From Candidatus Gastranaerophilales bacterium (GTDB taxonomy: Bacteria > Cyanobacteriota > Vampirovibrionia > Gastranaerophilales > Gastranaerophilaceae): a DNA stretch of 64,000 nt. The notes under the pieces are model-generated. The model was not told where the DNA came from. It ran no database searches and saw nothing but the letters and a program-made list of their open reading frames with translations. The stretch covers positions 62,001-126,000 of the forward strand of contig CALUTO010000001.1 of assembly GCA_944323735.1 (NCBI GenBank), written 5' to 3'. Below are positions 1 to 8,954 of this stretch, in pieces (within the stretch, counting starts at the first letter, position 1; each line of letters starts with the position of its first letter). The position numbers were made by a program, and so were the translations under genes.

Positions 1-1136
1 GCATCAGCCTCGGCATTAATCAGCTCATTAATCGTTTTACCGCCCAGATAGCCTATTCCGGTAAATTCAAAAATTTTAGGTATTTCAAGCTTTGTCTCAA
101 ATTCTTTTACCCTGATGAAATTTATAATTTTATCATTCGGACCTTCATTATAAAGCTGTATTTGCGAATGCTGATCTGTTGCACCCAGTGCTTTTAGAGG
201 AGTGGGGCCTATGTTAACGGGATTTCCGTCATTGTCTTTATTTTTTCCCAGACTCTCTGCCCAGAGCTGCACATACCAGTCTGAGACATACTTGAGTCTG
301 CCGGAATAAGGCATCATAACAGAAAGATTTTTATGTTTTCGGGTATCCAGAAGATAGTGTATCAGTGCATTTTGCGCTGCAATATTATGATGTATATCCG
401 TATTTTTAAGTGCTAAATCGATATCCTTTATCCCCTGCATTATATCTTCAATCTCAATACCTACAAGAGCAAACGGCAAAAGCCCGACAGCAGAAAACAC
501 AGAAAATCTTCCGCCTACATCATCCGGTATAACAAATGTTTTGTACCCTTCTTCATTAGATATTTGTCTTAAAATGCCCGTATTTTTATCTGTTGTTGCA
601 ACAATATTCTTCCGGTATTCTTCTCCCAGTTCAGACTGCAATCTGTTTTGTATAATCATAAATTGAGACATTGTTTCAGCAGTAGAACCCGATTTTGTAA
701 TCACATTCACCAGCGTTTTCTTTAAATCAAGAATATCAAGAAGAGCGTTAATCTGATCCGGATCAATATTGTCCATAAAAAATATACGGGGAAAATTATT
801 TCTCTGCTCCGGCGGCAATATATTCCAGTAAGGTTTTAACAACGCCTCACAGACAGCCATTGCGCCGAGTGCAGAACCGCCAATCCCGAGCACAAGCACA
901 TTATCAAAACGCCCCTGAACCATAGCCGCATACTCTTTTACCAGCCACACCGTCTCTTCATTGTATCCGAGATTCATCCACTGGAGCCATTGTCCGGGTT
1001 TGTCTTTTCTTGAATTTAAATCTGCAATGATTTTCGCAACCGTGTCATTGTACTTTTGAAATTCTTCTTCCAGATGGAGACCGTTTTCTTCGCCAATAAC
1101 CTCTGTTGTTACATTCCTGCAGTCAAATTCTAGCAT
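1..1136 (-). CDS. pgi: Glucose-6-phosphate isomerase (3' end cut by window edge)
   Basis: Interconverts glucose-6-phosphate and fructose-6-phosphate in cytoplasmic glycolysis/gluconeogenesis. The frame is open from an ATG at 1136 to the left edge, giving about 378 residues; the C-terminal part lies outside. Family signatures visible are the sugar-phosphate isomerase (SIS) motif GIGGSALGA near residues 84-92, the phosphate-binding loop TKSGSTAET near 147-155 and GGRFSVFSAVG near 208. The start is supported by AGAGGAG a few bases upstream. It is transcribed away from the unknown gene at 1389, so the 250-base gap must hold both promoters. The family call is firm. Whether the enzyme is glucose-specific or bifunctional with mannose cannot be told from the partial sequence. 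Confidence 0.93.
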   Translation of the reverse strand, partial: MLEFDCRNVTTEVIGEENGLHLEEEFQKYNDTVAKIIADLNSRKDKPGQWLQWMNLGYNEETVWLVKEYAAMVQGRFDNVLVLGIGGSALGAMAVCEALLKPYWNILPPEQRNNFPRIFFMDNIDPDQINALLDILDLKKTLVNVITKSGSTAETMSQFMIIQNRLQSELGEEYRKNIVATTDKNTGILRQISNEEGYKTFVIPDDVGGRFSVFSAVGLLPFALVGIEIEDIMQGIKDIDLALKNTDIHHNIAAQNALIHYLLDTRKHKNLSVMMPYSGRLKYVSDWYVQLWAESLGKNKDNDGNPVNIGPTPLKALGATDQHSQIQLYNEGPNDKIINFIRVKEFETKLEIPKIFEFTGIGYLGGKTINELINAEAD

Positions 1137-1388
1137 GTAATTTCTCCTCTAATGTTTATATACAAAGTATACCTTTTTTAATTTTACCTGCTGACATTTA
1201 AAAATATAGTATCGAATTGTAAATTAAGTGTATTATTTGTTTAAATATGTCCCAAGCACTGATTAGCGTTAGCTTCTATAAATTTTTACACTTAATATTT
1301 TTTAACATATCCTGCAAACTGCGCAATTTTTGCATCACAAATGTTTTTATAAAAATAAGGTAGTTAATGTTAGTTTGGAGTTAATGTT

Positions 1389-2720
1389 ATGGCAATGGGT
1401 TATGACAATTTCGGGACAAGTTTTTACAGTCTGTACTCACCGATGGGCAGAGTTCAGTCAAATTATTCTTACATAAACCCTAATAATCCTTCAGCAGGTG
1501 CAGGAGACGCTGCTTCAAACATAAATAATATAAATAATTATTACACAGGTTTTTATGATCCCCTTGCGTCACAAATGACAAAAGAATCTTTATTAAAACA
1601 CGTTGAACCGCATAATGATTATTACGCCAGACCGATACCGGCACATATAAAAACTGATAACACCGGAACAATACTCGGTGCTGCCGCAACAGGTTTAAGT
1701 GCTCTTGCGCTGATTGCAGCATTGAGAAAAGGCAAAGCTCCGGCAGCAGCAGTAAGACAGGCGGCTACACCGCCAACAGCACAGACTATTGTACTAAATC
1801 CTCCGCCTTATGCGTCAAAAAATGCAGCAGCATACAGCAACAGGTTTAAAAATTGGGTAAATAAGGGATTTAATAATCCAGGAACCTCCGGTGCAGCAAC
1901 AAGAGGAGCAACACCTAATCCGACCGGCAGTGCTTCATCAACCGGCAATTCCGGATTTAGCGCAAATCCTACGGGCGCAGCAGGCAGCACACCGATAAGC
2001 GGAGCTGCCCCGGTATCACCCAACACCGCAGCTCCACAGTATGCACTCCCGCAATATACATCGAAAATGCAGGCAGCTCTAAATAAGCAGGCTGCAGCTA
2101 TGAATCTGCCCTCTTCGGGACAGGTTTATACAACACCGTATATAAGACCGGCTCTGCCCCAATACACATCAAAAGTTCAAAATGCGCTCGACAAGCAGAC
2201 TGCGGCCATGAATCTGCCCTCTTCGGGACAGGTTTATACAACGCCGTATAACAGGGCAAACCTCCCGTCAATAGACAAAGTTATAACAGGAAATAATCCG
2301 TCATCGTTTGTAAAAGAAGGTGTAATTCCGGAACGATATTTGCATCCGTATATTGATAACACACCGGTATACAGAAAGGCTCTTCCTGAGCCAAAACAGC
2401 CAGTCGCTGCGCTGCCGCAGTATACATCAAAAATGCAAACAGCACTGGACAAACAGGCAGCGTCTATGAATCTGCCTTCTTCTGGAAAAATATATGAAAT
2501 GCCTGCAGAAATTGCAGATATGATTAAAACAAACAGAAATGTCTTCGGCAATGTAAAATTCAATACAGATGCGCTAAACACATTGAAAGTCAACAATCCC
2601 TCACTATACAGCCGGTTTGTATCTGATTTTAACAATATTATCCGGCAGAAAGGGGCTGCGGGTGTTGTTGATTTGATTAAGAATAAGGATTATAAAGAAA
2701 TTTTTGAAATTTTAAAATAA
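1389..2720 (+). CDS. Unknown Ala/Pro/Ser-rich protein with three internal repeats
   Basis: A 443-aa protein with no family I recognise. The start has GGAG nine bases upstream. The N-terminus is Tyr/Asn-rich. Residues about 96-112 form one hydrophobic stretch (ILGAAATGLSALALIAAL) followed by basic residues, so it may be a single-pass membrane protein. The middle is low-complexity Ala/Gly/Pro/Ser/Thr. A unit of about 36 residues beginning LPQYTSKMQ.AL.KQ and ending MNLPSSG occurs three times. Copies 1 and 2 are adjacent with a 108-base period and nearly identical at the DNA level; copy 3 lies 86 codons further on. The C-terminal 70 residues are less repetitive and probably folded. It stands alone, with its own terminator downstream. 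A surface or secreted lineage-specific protein is possible but unproven. Confidence 0.75.
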   Translation: MAMGYDNFGTSFYSLYSPMGRVQSNYSYINPNNPSAGAGDAASNINNINNYYTGFYDPLASQMTKESLLKHVEPHNDYYARPIPAHIKTDNTGTILGAAATGLSALALIAALRKGKAPAAAVRQAATPPTAQTIVLNPPPYASKNAAAYSNRFKNWVNKGFNNPGTSGAATRGATPNPTGSASSTGNSGFSANPTGAAGSTPISGAAPVSPNTAAPQYALPQYTSKMQAALNKQAAAMNLPSSGQVYTTPYIRPALPQYTSKVQNALDKQTAAMNLPSSGQVYTTPYNRANLPSIDKVITGNNPSSFVKEGVIPERYLHPYIDNTPVYRKALPEPKQPVAALPQYTSKMQTALDKQAASMNLPSSGKIYEMPAEIADMIKTNRNVFGNVKFNTDALNTLKVNNPSLYSRFVSDFNNIIRQKGAAGVVDLIKNKDYKEIFEILK

Positions 2721-2752
2721 CATATAACCTATTAAACTTAACCGAACTATAA

Positions 2753-2786
2753 GCCCGCAGGTATTACTACGGGCGTTTTTCTTTTT
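2753..2786 (+). terminator. Rho-independent terminator
   Basis: Stem GCCCG (2753-2757) pairs with CGGGC (2770-2774) and is followed by a T-rich tract. It lies 32 bases after the stop of the repeat-rich protein and reads only in the plus direction. Confidence 0.75.
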
Positions 2787-2811
2787 ATGGCAAAGAATCT
2801 AATGTAATTTG

Positions 2812-4584
2812 TCACGAAACAATTTTCATAACACAACTTTTGCAATCAAACATCAGTTTATATTTTGCGCCAAATTCATCAACAAGATAAAGCTGTTTTT
2901 TATCCGGATGTTTTTTCAGACACATGCCTGCAAAATCTCTTAAACAATGTTTTGTTTTCATTAAAACCAGATGTCCTTTTCCGGTACATTCAGGTGCGTA
3001 TTCATTAACTTTACAACCTGCTTTCTCAAAAAAGTCAAAAGCTGATTTGTTTGACACATTAAAGGTATAATCCAGCTCTTTGTACGGATATTCAGGTATT
3101 GTAAATATTGTATTTCGTCTCTGGAATGCATAATTTTCCGCACAAGCCTGCTGCAAATTTGTAACAAGCGTTCTTCTTATTTCATTAATTTCGGAAACAG
3201 GCAAAAACAGATCAAAATCACTGTTTATTTTGATACTTTTAGCAAAAAATTCGCTGTCTCCCAGTTTTGAAATCTGTTTTTCAAATGTTTGAACAGCTTT
3301 TTCTCTGTTTTTCGCCTTTTGCCCGCTTGTAAATTTATATTCGGCAGAAATATTATTGTAAGTGGTAAATTTTATATTTTTGCCGGTTATTTCAATATCC
3401 AAAGGGATTTTCCTTATAAATTCGGATTTTTCCAGTTTTTTATTAAACTCTGCGTCAAAATTTCTGTATATTTTTACACCTGTTTGCAAATCCTTTGCAT
3501 CTCTTAGCGTAAGAATGTTTTTATCCGCAAACATTACAGTTGTACCGGTGAGTTCGTTATTACGGTTAAAATAAGTAATTTTATCACCGGCGCTGAACTG
3601 CAACGAACTTTCTATTTTGACCTTATTTTTTTTTGCTGAAATTATTTTACCTGCATATTCGCCGGTAAATTTAGGAGTCATCGGATTTATAAATATTTTT
3701 CTTTTCCCGTCAAAATAAAAATTTGTATATCCCCTGTTAAAAGTTTTGTTTATATCCGGAGAAAGGTCTGTTTTTGTAATGCCTGTTGAAGTCCGTTCCG
3801 ATATTTTATCAAGCTCCCGTCTGTAAAAAGAAACGACATTTTTTACATAATCAGCGTCTTTTAATCGGCCCTCGATTTTTAAAGAGGTAACACCGGCATC
3901 AATCAGTTCTTTCAGGTGGCAGGAGAGATTGTTGTCCTTCATTGATAATAAATACTGCGGTTTCAGAATTTCTCTGCCCGACTCATCCTCAAGTGAATAT
4001 TTTTTTCTGCACGGCTGTGCGCAATCACCTCTATTTGCACTCCTTCCTCCTATGTAATTGCTAAAATAGCACTGTCCGCTGTAACACACACATAGTGCGC
4101 CGTGTACAAAAACCTCTGTTTCAATATCAATATTTTCTGTAATATTTTTTATTTCTTCAATTGAAAATTCTCTGGGCAATACAACACGCTGAACATTGCA
4201 GTCTTTTAAAAATTTTATTTTTTCAGGCGTATCATTGTTACACTGCGTGCTGGCATGAAGCGCAACAGGCGGCAGCTTCATGTTCAGTATAGAAAAGTCC
4301 TGAAAAATTATTGCGTCTGTACCTATATCATACAAATCCCATATAAGTTTTTCTGCTGCAGAAATTTCACTGTCATATATGAGCGTGTTTACCGTAACAT
4401 AAACCTTTACAAGAAACCTGTGAGCATAATCTGTTATTTCTTTTAAATCAGACAGAGAGTTGCCGGCTTTTTTTCTTGCGCCAAAAGCAGCCGCACCTAC
4501 ATATACAGCATCCGCACCTGCATCTACAGCAGCAATTGCACATTCTTTATTCTTTGCCGGAGCAAGTAATTCTATTTGCTTCAT
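2812..4584 (-). CDS. U32 family protein, RlhA/YdcP-like
   Basis: A 590-aa member of the peptidase U32 family. Close relatives such as E. coli RlhA (YdcP) hydroxylate 23S rRNA C2501, and others act on tRNA or ubiquinone. The N-terminal TIM-barrel half begins IELLAPAKNKECAIAAVDAG. The family signature GGRSANRGDCAQPCRKKY lies near residue 190, followed by SLKIEGRLKDADYV. A middle insertion of about 200 residues fits the long RlhA-type architecture, and the C-terminus has the cysteine pattern CLRDFAGMC...FDCKSCVMK expected for an Fe-S site. An in-frame ATG exists at 4599, but neither start has a Shine-Dalgarno. A perfect TATAAT sits exactly six bases before the 4584 ATG and overlaps the codons after the 4599 ATG, so I chose 4584 as a probable leaderless start. 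The exact RNA substrate is inferred. Confidence 0.85.
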   Translation of the reverse strand: MKQIELLAPAKNKECAIAAVDAGADAVYVGAAAFGARKKAGNSLSDLKEITDYAHRFLVKVYVTVNTLIYDSEISAAEKLIWDLYDIGTDAIIFQDFSILNMKLPPVALHASTQCNNDTPEKIKFLKDCNVQRVVLPREFSIEEIKNITENIDIETEVFVHGALCVCYSGQCYFSNYIGGRSANRGDCAQPCRKKYSLEDESGREILKPQYLLSMKDNNLSCHLKELIDAGVTSLKIEGRLKDADYVKNVVSFYRRELDKISERTSTGITKTDLSPDINKTFNRGYTNFYFDGKRKIFINPMTPKFTGEYAGKIISAKKNKVKIESSLQFSAGDKITYFNRNNELTGTTVMFADKNILTLRDAKDLQTGVKIYRNFDAEFNKKLEKSEFIRKIPLDIEITGKNIKFTTYNNISAEYKFTSGQKAKNREKAVQTFEKQISKLGDSEFFAKSIKINSDFDLFLPVSEINEIRRTLVTNLQQACAENYAFQRRNTIFTIPEYPYKELDYTFNVSNKSAFDFFEKAGCKVNEYAPECTGKGHLVLMKTKHCLRDFAGMCLKKHPDKKQLYLVDEFGAKYKLMFDCKSCVMKIVS

Positions 4585-4596
4585 TACAAAATTATA
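4585..4596 (-). promoter_or_regulatory. Candidate leaderless promoter -10 of the U32 gene
   Basis: On the minus strand TATAAT (4596-4591) is followed by six bases and then the ATG at 4584. Transcription starting about seven bases after the -10 would begin on the A of the ATG. No convincing -35 or Shine-Dalgarno is present. The same layout is seen at nanE and lptC. Confidence 0.5.
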
Positions 4597-4676
4597 CATT
4601 AATCAATGAAAACAGGTGACATTTTTTTTTGTTTTTATTACGATAAAGTAAAAGATAATTAATCAAGGAGAAAAAT

Positions 4677-5180
4677 ATGCAGGTAATTTTAAGAAAAGAT
4701 GTACAAAACCTCGGTGAAGCAGGCGATGTAGTAAATGTAAAAGACGGTTATGCAAGAAACTATTTAATCCCGCAGAACTTTGCGGAAATAGCAACAAAAG
4801 GAGCATTACAAAACAGAGAACAAAATATTCAAAGAATCAAAGCTAAACAGGAAAAACTTCATCAGGAAGCTCTTGAACTTGCTAAAAGAATTGAAGAACT
4901 CGGAAAAATCGAACTCAGCGCAAAAGCAGGCGAAAGCGGAAAGCTCTTCGGCACCATTACGACCAAGAAACTCGCTGAAGAACTTCACGCAAAACTCGGT
5001 GTTGAAATTGACAGAAAAAATATTTCACTGGATGCCGCTATTAACAAACTCGGCAGCTATACTATGCTTATCAAGCTGACTTCAAAAGTAAAAACAGAAC
5101 TTCCTGTCAATGTCACAGCTTCAGAAGTAATTAAAGAAGAAATCATCGAAGAAACAGCAGAAACTTCTTCTGAAGAATAA
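4677..5180 (+). CDS. rplI: 50S ribosomal protein L9
   Basis: Binds domain V of 23S rRNA near the base of the L1 stalk. The N-terminal signature MQVILRKDVQNLGEAGDVVNVKDGYARNYLIP is followed by the long connecting helix and the C-terminal RNA-binding domain (GKLFGTITTKKLAEEL near residues 82-97). At 167 aa it is slightly longer than the usual 148-150, because of an acidic Glu/Thr/Ser tail after residue 150. AAGGAG lies upstream of the ATG. It stands alone rather than in the rpsF-ssb-rpsR operon seen in many bacteria, and a strong hairpin terminator follows. Confidence 0.97.
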   Translation: MQVILRKDVQNLGEAGDVVNVKDGYARNYLIPQNFAEIATKGALQNREQNIQRIKAKQEKLHQEALELAKRIEELGKIELSAKAGESGKLFGTITTKKLAEELHAKLGVEIDRKNISLDAAINKLGSYTMLIKLTSKVKTELPVNVTASEVIKEEIIEETAETSSEE

Positions 5181-5200
5181 GCCAATCTTATATAACAGAT

Positions 5201-5233
5201 AAAAAAAGAGAGCAACAATTGCTCTCTTTTTTT
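5201..5233. terminator. Bidirectional terminator between rplI and the membrane protein gene
   Basis: An eight-base perfect stem GAGAGCAA/TTGCTCTC (5208-5215 with 5219-5226) has a three-base loop, flanked by an A7 run on the left and a T7 run on the right. It can therefore end transcripts from both the plus-strand rplI and the convergent minus-strand gene. Confidence 0.9.
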
Positions 5234-5284
5234 AGAACTTTAAATACAATTTTGATAAATTTTTGTACAGCAGCCGGGAACATT

Positions 5285-6961
5285 TCAGGAAATCTGCTGA
5301 TTTTGCGCAGCTGCGGATTTTTTATCTTTCTCCTGATATGCCCTTAGCGATTCCAGGGTTGATTTAAACAGAGACTGTTTTTCTCTGTATGATTTATAAA
5401 AATTATCCACCTGAGTACCTATAACATTTAATATATAAGCTGTAGCAAGACCCATTGCCATATTTTTGGGCCCTGTAAACATTCTGGTTGTACCGTAGTA
5501 TGCAGTAGCAATACCACCTAGTATCGGAATACCCTGGGTGAGTGTTTTTGACATTTTTTCATCTTTTGTTTTTGCGTTAATGACAAGTCCCATTCCCAGT
5601 GCAACAGGGAAAAGTATTCCGAGTATATCGGTCGGAGCGGAGCCGACCCGCAGTTCTGCCATTTTTTCATAGGCATTCATTTCTGTTTCTATTGCCTTAT
5701 TGATATTTTTGCCGAATTTTTCAAGCTGGCTTGTTGCGGTCAAATACTCCTGTGATTTTTTGCCGAACTGATTTTTGACTATTGTTATTATCTCCTGAGC
5801 CTTGCCCTTTTTACTGTATTCAGGGTCAAGTATTTTTTGGATTTTATCCGCAGCTGATTTTATTTCTGCATAGTTATCTTTGTCTTTATGACAGGATAGC
5901 ATTTCTTTTATTGTTTTTTGCACCCTTGCTGTTACTTCTGCACGTTCTGCTGCCTCATTCGTACCGTTTAGTTTTTTATAAATTTCAAACTCTTTTGTGA
6001 GTTTTTGTACAAATTCAACAGCATTTTCATCCTTCGTTTTTATATTTATCTTTATATGCTTCAGTTCATCTTTCAAAGCCCTGTAATTGTCGTCAATGCC
6101 GTTTGTTATGTATTTTTTTGCTTGAAGCAGCTCTTTCAGTACCTTATCTCTTTTCGGGGCGGTTTGCTCAAGAGTAATATAGCTTTTGTACTGTTTTATA
6201 TTTTTATTTTTTCTGGTCTGCAGCAGTGTATTCCACACTCTTCCATGCAAAAGTTTTATGCTTTCCCAGAATCTTTCAGAACGCTCGTAATGTGCACCTG
6301 TACTAAAATACTTTGTATATTCTCTTCTGATTTCTGAGGCAAGATTAACAAGCTCTGAATTATTTGACGCCCTGCCCATTTTCTCAATGCTGTTAACAAA
6401 TTTTATTGCGGAATACTCCGCATCATTATAAGCATTTTTCTGGGTTTTTAGCACAATACCCTTAAACAAATTATTTATTCTGTCAACAACCGGCGTAAGT
6501 TTTAGCCATTTTGCAATAAGCATAACACCGCCGTCTTTCAATACATTTATATTTGAAATAGACTGAAAACTGTCAAGAACAGGCTGCATAATTTTCGCAC
6601 CGACAAGCTTTACTTTCTGCCACATTGACGGAGTCGGGACATTAACCGATAAATCATAAGCTTTTTTCTTCAGCTCGTCGGAAAAAGCTGCAATTTTTCT
6701 GTAAAATCCGCCGGAAACTCCTTTTGTAATAACAAAAACACCGGCAATTGCGGCAAAAACAGTTGCACCGATAGAAATTCCTATCAGTCCCCTGCTGCTG
6801 CTTCTTTCTTTTTTGACATCCCTTATACGCACAGAGGCTATTTTTCCGTCTGAGGCTTCATTTTTAACAGAATTTTGCTGAACGGAATATGATGCTGTCT
6901 TTACAGAATCCATCATTTTATTAAATGCACCTGCACCATTTGAGAAATTTACAGTCATCAT
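5285..6961 (-). CDS. Unknown membrane protein with coiled-coil middle
   Basis: A 558-aa protein with no family I recognise. The soluble N-terminus of about 55 residues is Ser/Asn/Lys-rich and is followed by a hydrophobic helix near residues 58-82 (GLIGISIGATVFAAIAGVFVI). The middle (about 100-430) is Lys/Glu-rich and predicted helical. The C-terminus holds two or three hydrophobic segments near 447-510 (ILGILFPVALGMGLVI; ILGGIATAYYG; MAMGLATAYILNVIG) and a charged tail rich in Gln and Lys. A weak AAAGGG precedes the two adjacent ATGs. It is flanked by the bidirectional terminator downstream and an AT-rich 240-base gap upstream, so it is probably monocistronic. Its style resembles the 840-aa gene at 15029, but I saw no direct sequence match. 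Confidence 0.75.
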   Translation of the reverse strand: MMTVNFSNGAGAFNKMMDSVKTASYSVQQNSVKNEASDGKIASVRIRDVKKERSSSRGLIGISIGATVFAAIAGVFVITKGVSGGFYRKIAAFSDELKKKAYDLSVNVPTPSMWQKVKLVGAKIMQPVLDSFQSISNINVLKDGGVMLIAKWLKLTPVVDRINNLFKGIVLKTQKNAYNDAEYSAIKFVNSIEKMGRASNNSELVNLASEIRREYTKYFSTGAHYERSERFWESIKLLHGRVWNTLLQTRKNKNIKQYKSYITLEQTAPKRDKVLKELLQAKKYITNGIDDNYRALKDELKHIKINIKTKDENAVEFVQKLTKEFEIYKKLNGTNEAAERAEVTARVQKTIKEMLSCHKDKDNYAEIKSAADKIQKILDPEYSKKGKAQEIITIVKNQFGKKSQEYLTATSQLEKFGKNINKAIETEMNAYEKMAELRVGSAPTDILGILFPVALGMGLVINAKTKDEKMSKTLTQGIPILGGIATAYYGTTRMFTGPKNMAMGLATAYILNVIGTQVDNFYKSYREKQSLFKSTLESLRAYQEKDKKSAAAQNQQIS

Positions 6962-7134
6962 TTTGCCCTTTTTGTTAGTAATACAAAACCTGTAAACAAA
7001 AATTTTTGACGTTTTAAGGGTAAAAAATTTACATTACTTATACCATAATAAGTTCATAATTTAAAATTTCAAAATTTTTTCTTTAATTAAGTAAACTTTT
7101 TATAATATTTGGTTTCGTATAAAAAATGAAAAAC

Positions 7135-7163
7135 TTGCATAAACTGTAAATATTGGGTAGAAT
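7135..7163 (+). promoter_or_regulatory. Candidate sigma-70-type promoter of the SLH gene
   Basis: TTGCAT (7135-7140), a 17-base spacer and TAGAAT (7158-7163) lie about 42 bases before the chosen ATG. The -10 matches the consensus at five of six positions; the -35 is weaker. Confidence 0.45.
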
Positions 7164-7204
7164 AAATGCAGAATAGCGGTTTTTAATTGAACAAGGAGAT
7201 TTAT

Positions 7205-8365
7205 ATGATGAGAAAATTATTAACCAGTCTTGTTGTTCTTTTCTCTGCAGTATGCCTTAGTACGGGCGGCGCAGTAGCAAAAGAATACAAAGACATGACC
7301 CCTGAGCACTGGGCCTACAAAAACATCCAGCAGTTGACAGACTGGGGTGTTGTGGTCGGATATCCGGACGGAAACTACAGACCTGACCAGAATGTCACCA
7401 GAGGCGAATTTTCGACAATGGTTATAAAAGCCCTCGGACAGGCAAACGCAGCAGTTACAAATCCTGTTACTTTTTCTGATATGACAGAAAAAGACTGGTT
7501 CTATGACATGGTTCAAAGAGCAGTTATGTTCGACCTTGTAAAAGGTTATCCTGACGGAAAATTCTACCCCTACGGAACAGTTGAAAGAGGTCATGCTATT
7601 TCTGTTATAACAAATGCTCTTACAACAGAGCAAATTTCAGAAAGCAAAGCAAGAGAAATTTTAGAAAGCCAGTATACTGACTATACCCAGCTTCCTCCGT
7701 GGCTCATTATAATGGCTGGTAAAGCTGAAATTCTCGGTATGGTTGTCACCCCTCCGGGACATGAAGGAAAACTCGAAGCCGAAAGACCGGCAAACAGAGC
7801 AGAACTCGCATCTTTTCTCGTAAATATGATTGAACAGGCAAAACTCAATCCGAATGAAAAACTCAGAGAAGCTATGAAGCCTCCGACATATGACGGTATT
7901 GTTATTGAAGACACCACTCTTCAGGGCTATATTGCAACAATTCCTGCCGGTGCAATCATTCCGATTATGCTGCTTGACAGTTCGGTCAGCAGAAAAGATT
8001 TTATAGGAGAGCCTTACAAAGCTAAATTCCCGAAAAATCTTATCACACCAGAACATTATTTGTTATTCCCTGAAGGATGTATGGTGTACGGCGACATTCA
8101 GGATGTTAAACCTCAAAGATTCTTTATAAGACACGGAGATATCTGTCTTAGAACCTGCACTCTTGATGCACCGCACAATCCAGGCACCACATTCGCAGGT
8201 GTAGTTATCGATCCTCCGGCAAAACACGGTTTCTGGAAAAAAGAATTCGTGGAAAAAACGAGAATCAAAGGTGCAAAACGTTATTATGACAAAGGTATGG
8301 TTGTTAACGTTAAACTTTTAAAACCAATCAAAGTTGACTTAACAAACGGTTATATCGTTGAATAA
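7205..8365 (+). CDS. Secreted S-layer-homology (SLH) domain protein
   Basis: An exported cell-envelope protein of 386 aa. The signal peptide MMRKLLTSLVVLFSAVCLS ends near GGAVAKE. Three SLH repeats follow: about 26-78 (YKDMTPEHWAYKNIQQL...GYPDGNYRPDQNVTRGEF), 87-140 (FSDMTEKDWFYDMV...GYPDGKFYPYGTVERG) and a divergent third one at about 157-215. SLH domains bind secondary cell-wall polymers or peptidoglycan; in the cyanobacterial lineage they often sit on outer-membrane proteins. The C-terminal 170 residues look beta-rich and carry no domain I know. An upstream in-frame TTG at 7187 is rejected, because AAGGAG at 7193-7198 places the start at 7205 or 7208. The gene is monocistronic and ends at a strong hairpin terminator. 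Confidence 0.88.
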   Translation: MMRKLLTSLVVLFSAVCLSTGGAVAKEYKDMTPEHWAYKNIQQLTDWGVVVGYPDGNYRPDQNVTRGEFSTMVIKALGQANAAVTNPVTFSDMTEKDWFYDMVQRAVMFDLVKGYPDGKFYPYGTVERGHAISVITNALTTEQISESKAREILESQYTDYTQLPPWLIIMAGKAEILGMVVTPPGHEGKLEAERPANRAELASFLVNMIEQAKLNPNEKLREAMKPPTYDGIVIEDTTLQGYIATIPAGAIIPIMLLDSSVSRKDFIGEPYKAKFPKNLITPEHYLLFPEGCMVYGDIQDVKPQRFFIRHGDICLRTCTLDAPHNPGTTFAGVVIDPPAKHGFWKKEFVEKTRIKGAKRYYDKGMVVNVKLLKPIKVDLTNGYIVE

Positions 8366-8382
8366 GAGCTTAAAAATTAAAC

Positions 8383-8416
8383 AAAAAGACCGGTTCATTT
8401 TGAACCGGTCTTTTTT
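8383..8416. terminator. Bidirectional terminator after the SLH gene
   Basis: A ten-base perfect stem GACCGGTTCA/TGAACCGGTC has a short T loop, with an A5 run before it and a T6 run after it. It separates the SLH gene from the convergent holin-like gene. Confidence 0.92.
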
Positions 8417-8417
8417 G

Positions 8418-8762
8418 TTACATGTCTTTTCTGTCAATCATATTTATACCAAGGCTGAGAAGAGATATTATTATCGAACCGATAAATGCGCTCAAAAAGC
8501 CGTCAACTTCAAACCCGGGAGACAACCAACCGGCAAACATCAGCATCAATGCATTTAAAACCAAACCGAAAATCCCGAGCGTCAGAACGTTTATAGGCAG
8601 AGTAATTAACTGAAGCACCGGTTTGATAAAAGCATTTATTACCCCGAGAACCAATGCAACTATCAAAGCAGCCCAGAAGTTTTCAACGGTTATTCCGGGA
8701 ATGACCCATGCCGTAAACATTATAACAAGTGCGAAAGCAATCCATCTGAGAATTACATACAT
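8418..8762 (-). CDS. Phage-holin-family (PF04020-type) small membrane protein
   Basis: A 114-aa, very hydrophobic protein with four predicted membrane helices: residues about 5-22, 28-50, 55-78 and 87-107. It matches the Phage_holin_4_2 / 'mycobacterial 4 TMS holin' superfamily pattern, in particular the segment LGVINAFIKPVLQLITLPINVLTLGIFGLVLNA with its conserved Asn/Lys-Pro and Thr-Leu-Pro. Despite the family name these are chromosomal proteins of unknown role in many bacteria, and there is no phage context here. AAAGGAG lies upstream of the ATG. It is probably monocistronic. Confidence 0.85.
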   Translation of the reverse strand: MYVILRWIAFALVIMFTAWVIPGITVENFWAALIVALVLGVINAFIKPVLQLITLPINVLTLGIFGLVLNALMLMFAGWLSPGFEVDGFLSAFIGSIIISLLSLGINMIDRKDM

Positions 8763-8954
8763 AAAAAATCTCCTTTTGTTTTTAATCCCTCTTTTTATTT
8801 AAATTTACCATTCCGGCTGTTTTATTCATCCCTCGAAAGCATTTCTTTTTCATAGACCACATGGACTATAAAGACTAACCCTGTGATTGATAACAATTTC
8901 TGCAATAATTTATAAAATAATATTGAGGGACACAAAAAATATTGGGGAAGAACA

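Noticed and set aside
7220-8056. Minus-strand frames of 131 and 137 aa inside the SLH gene
   Set aside because: They are shadows of the plus-strand coding frame without ribosome sites.
8418-8762. Prophage remnant indicated by the holin-family protein
   Set aside because: This family is chromosomal in many bacteria, and no other phage gene or attachment-site repeat is nearby.
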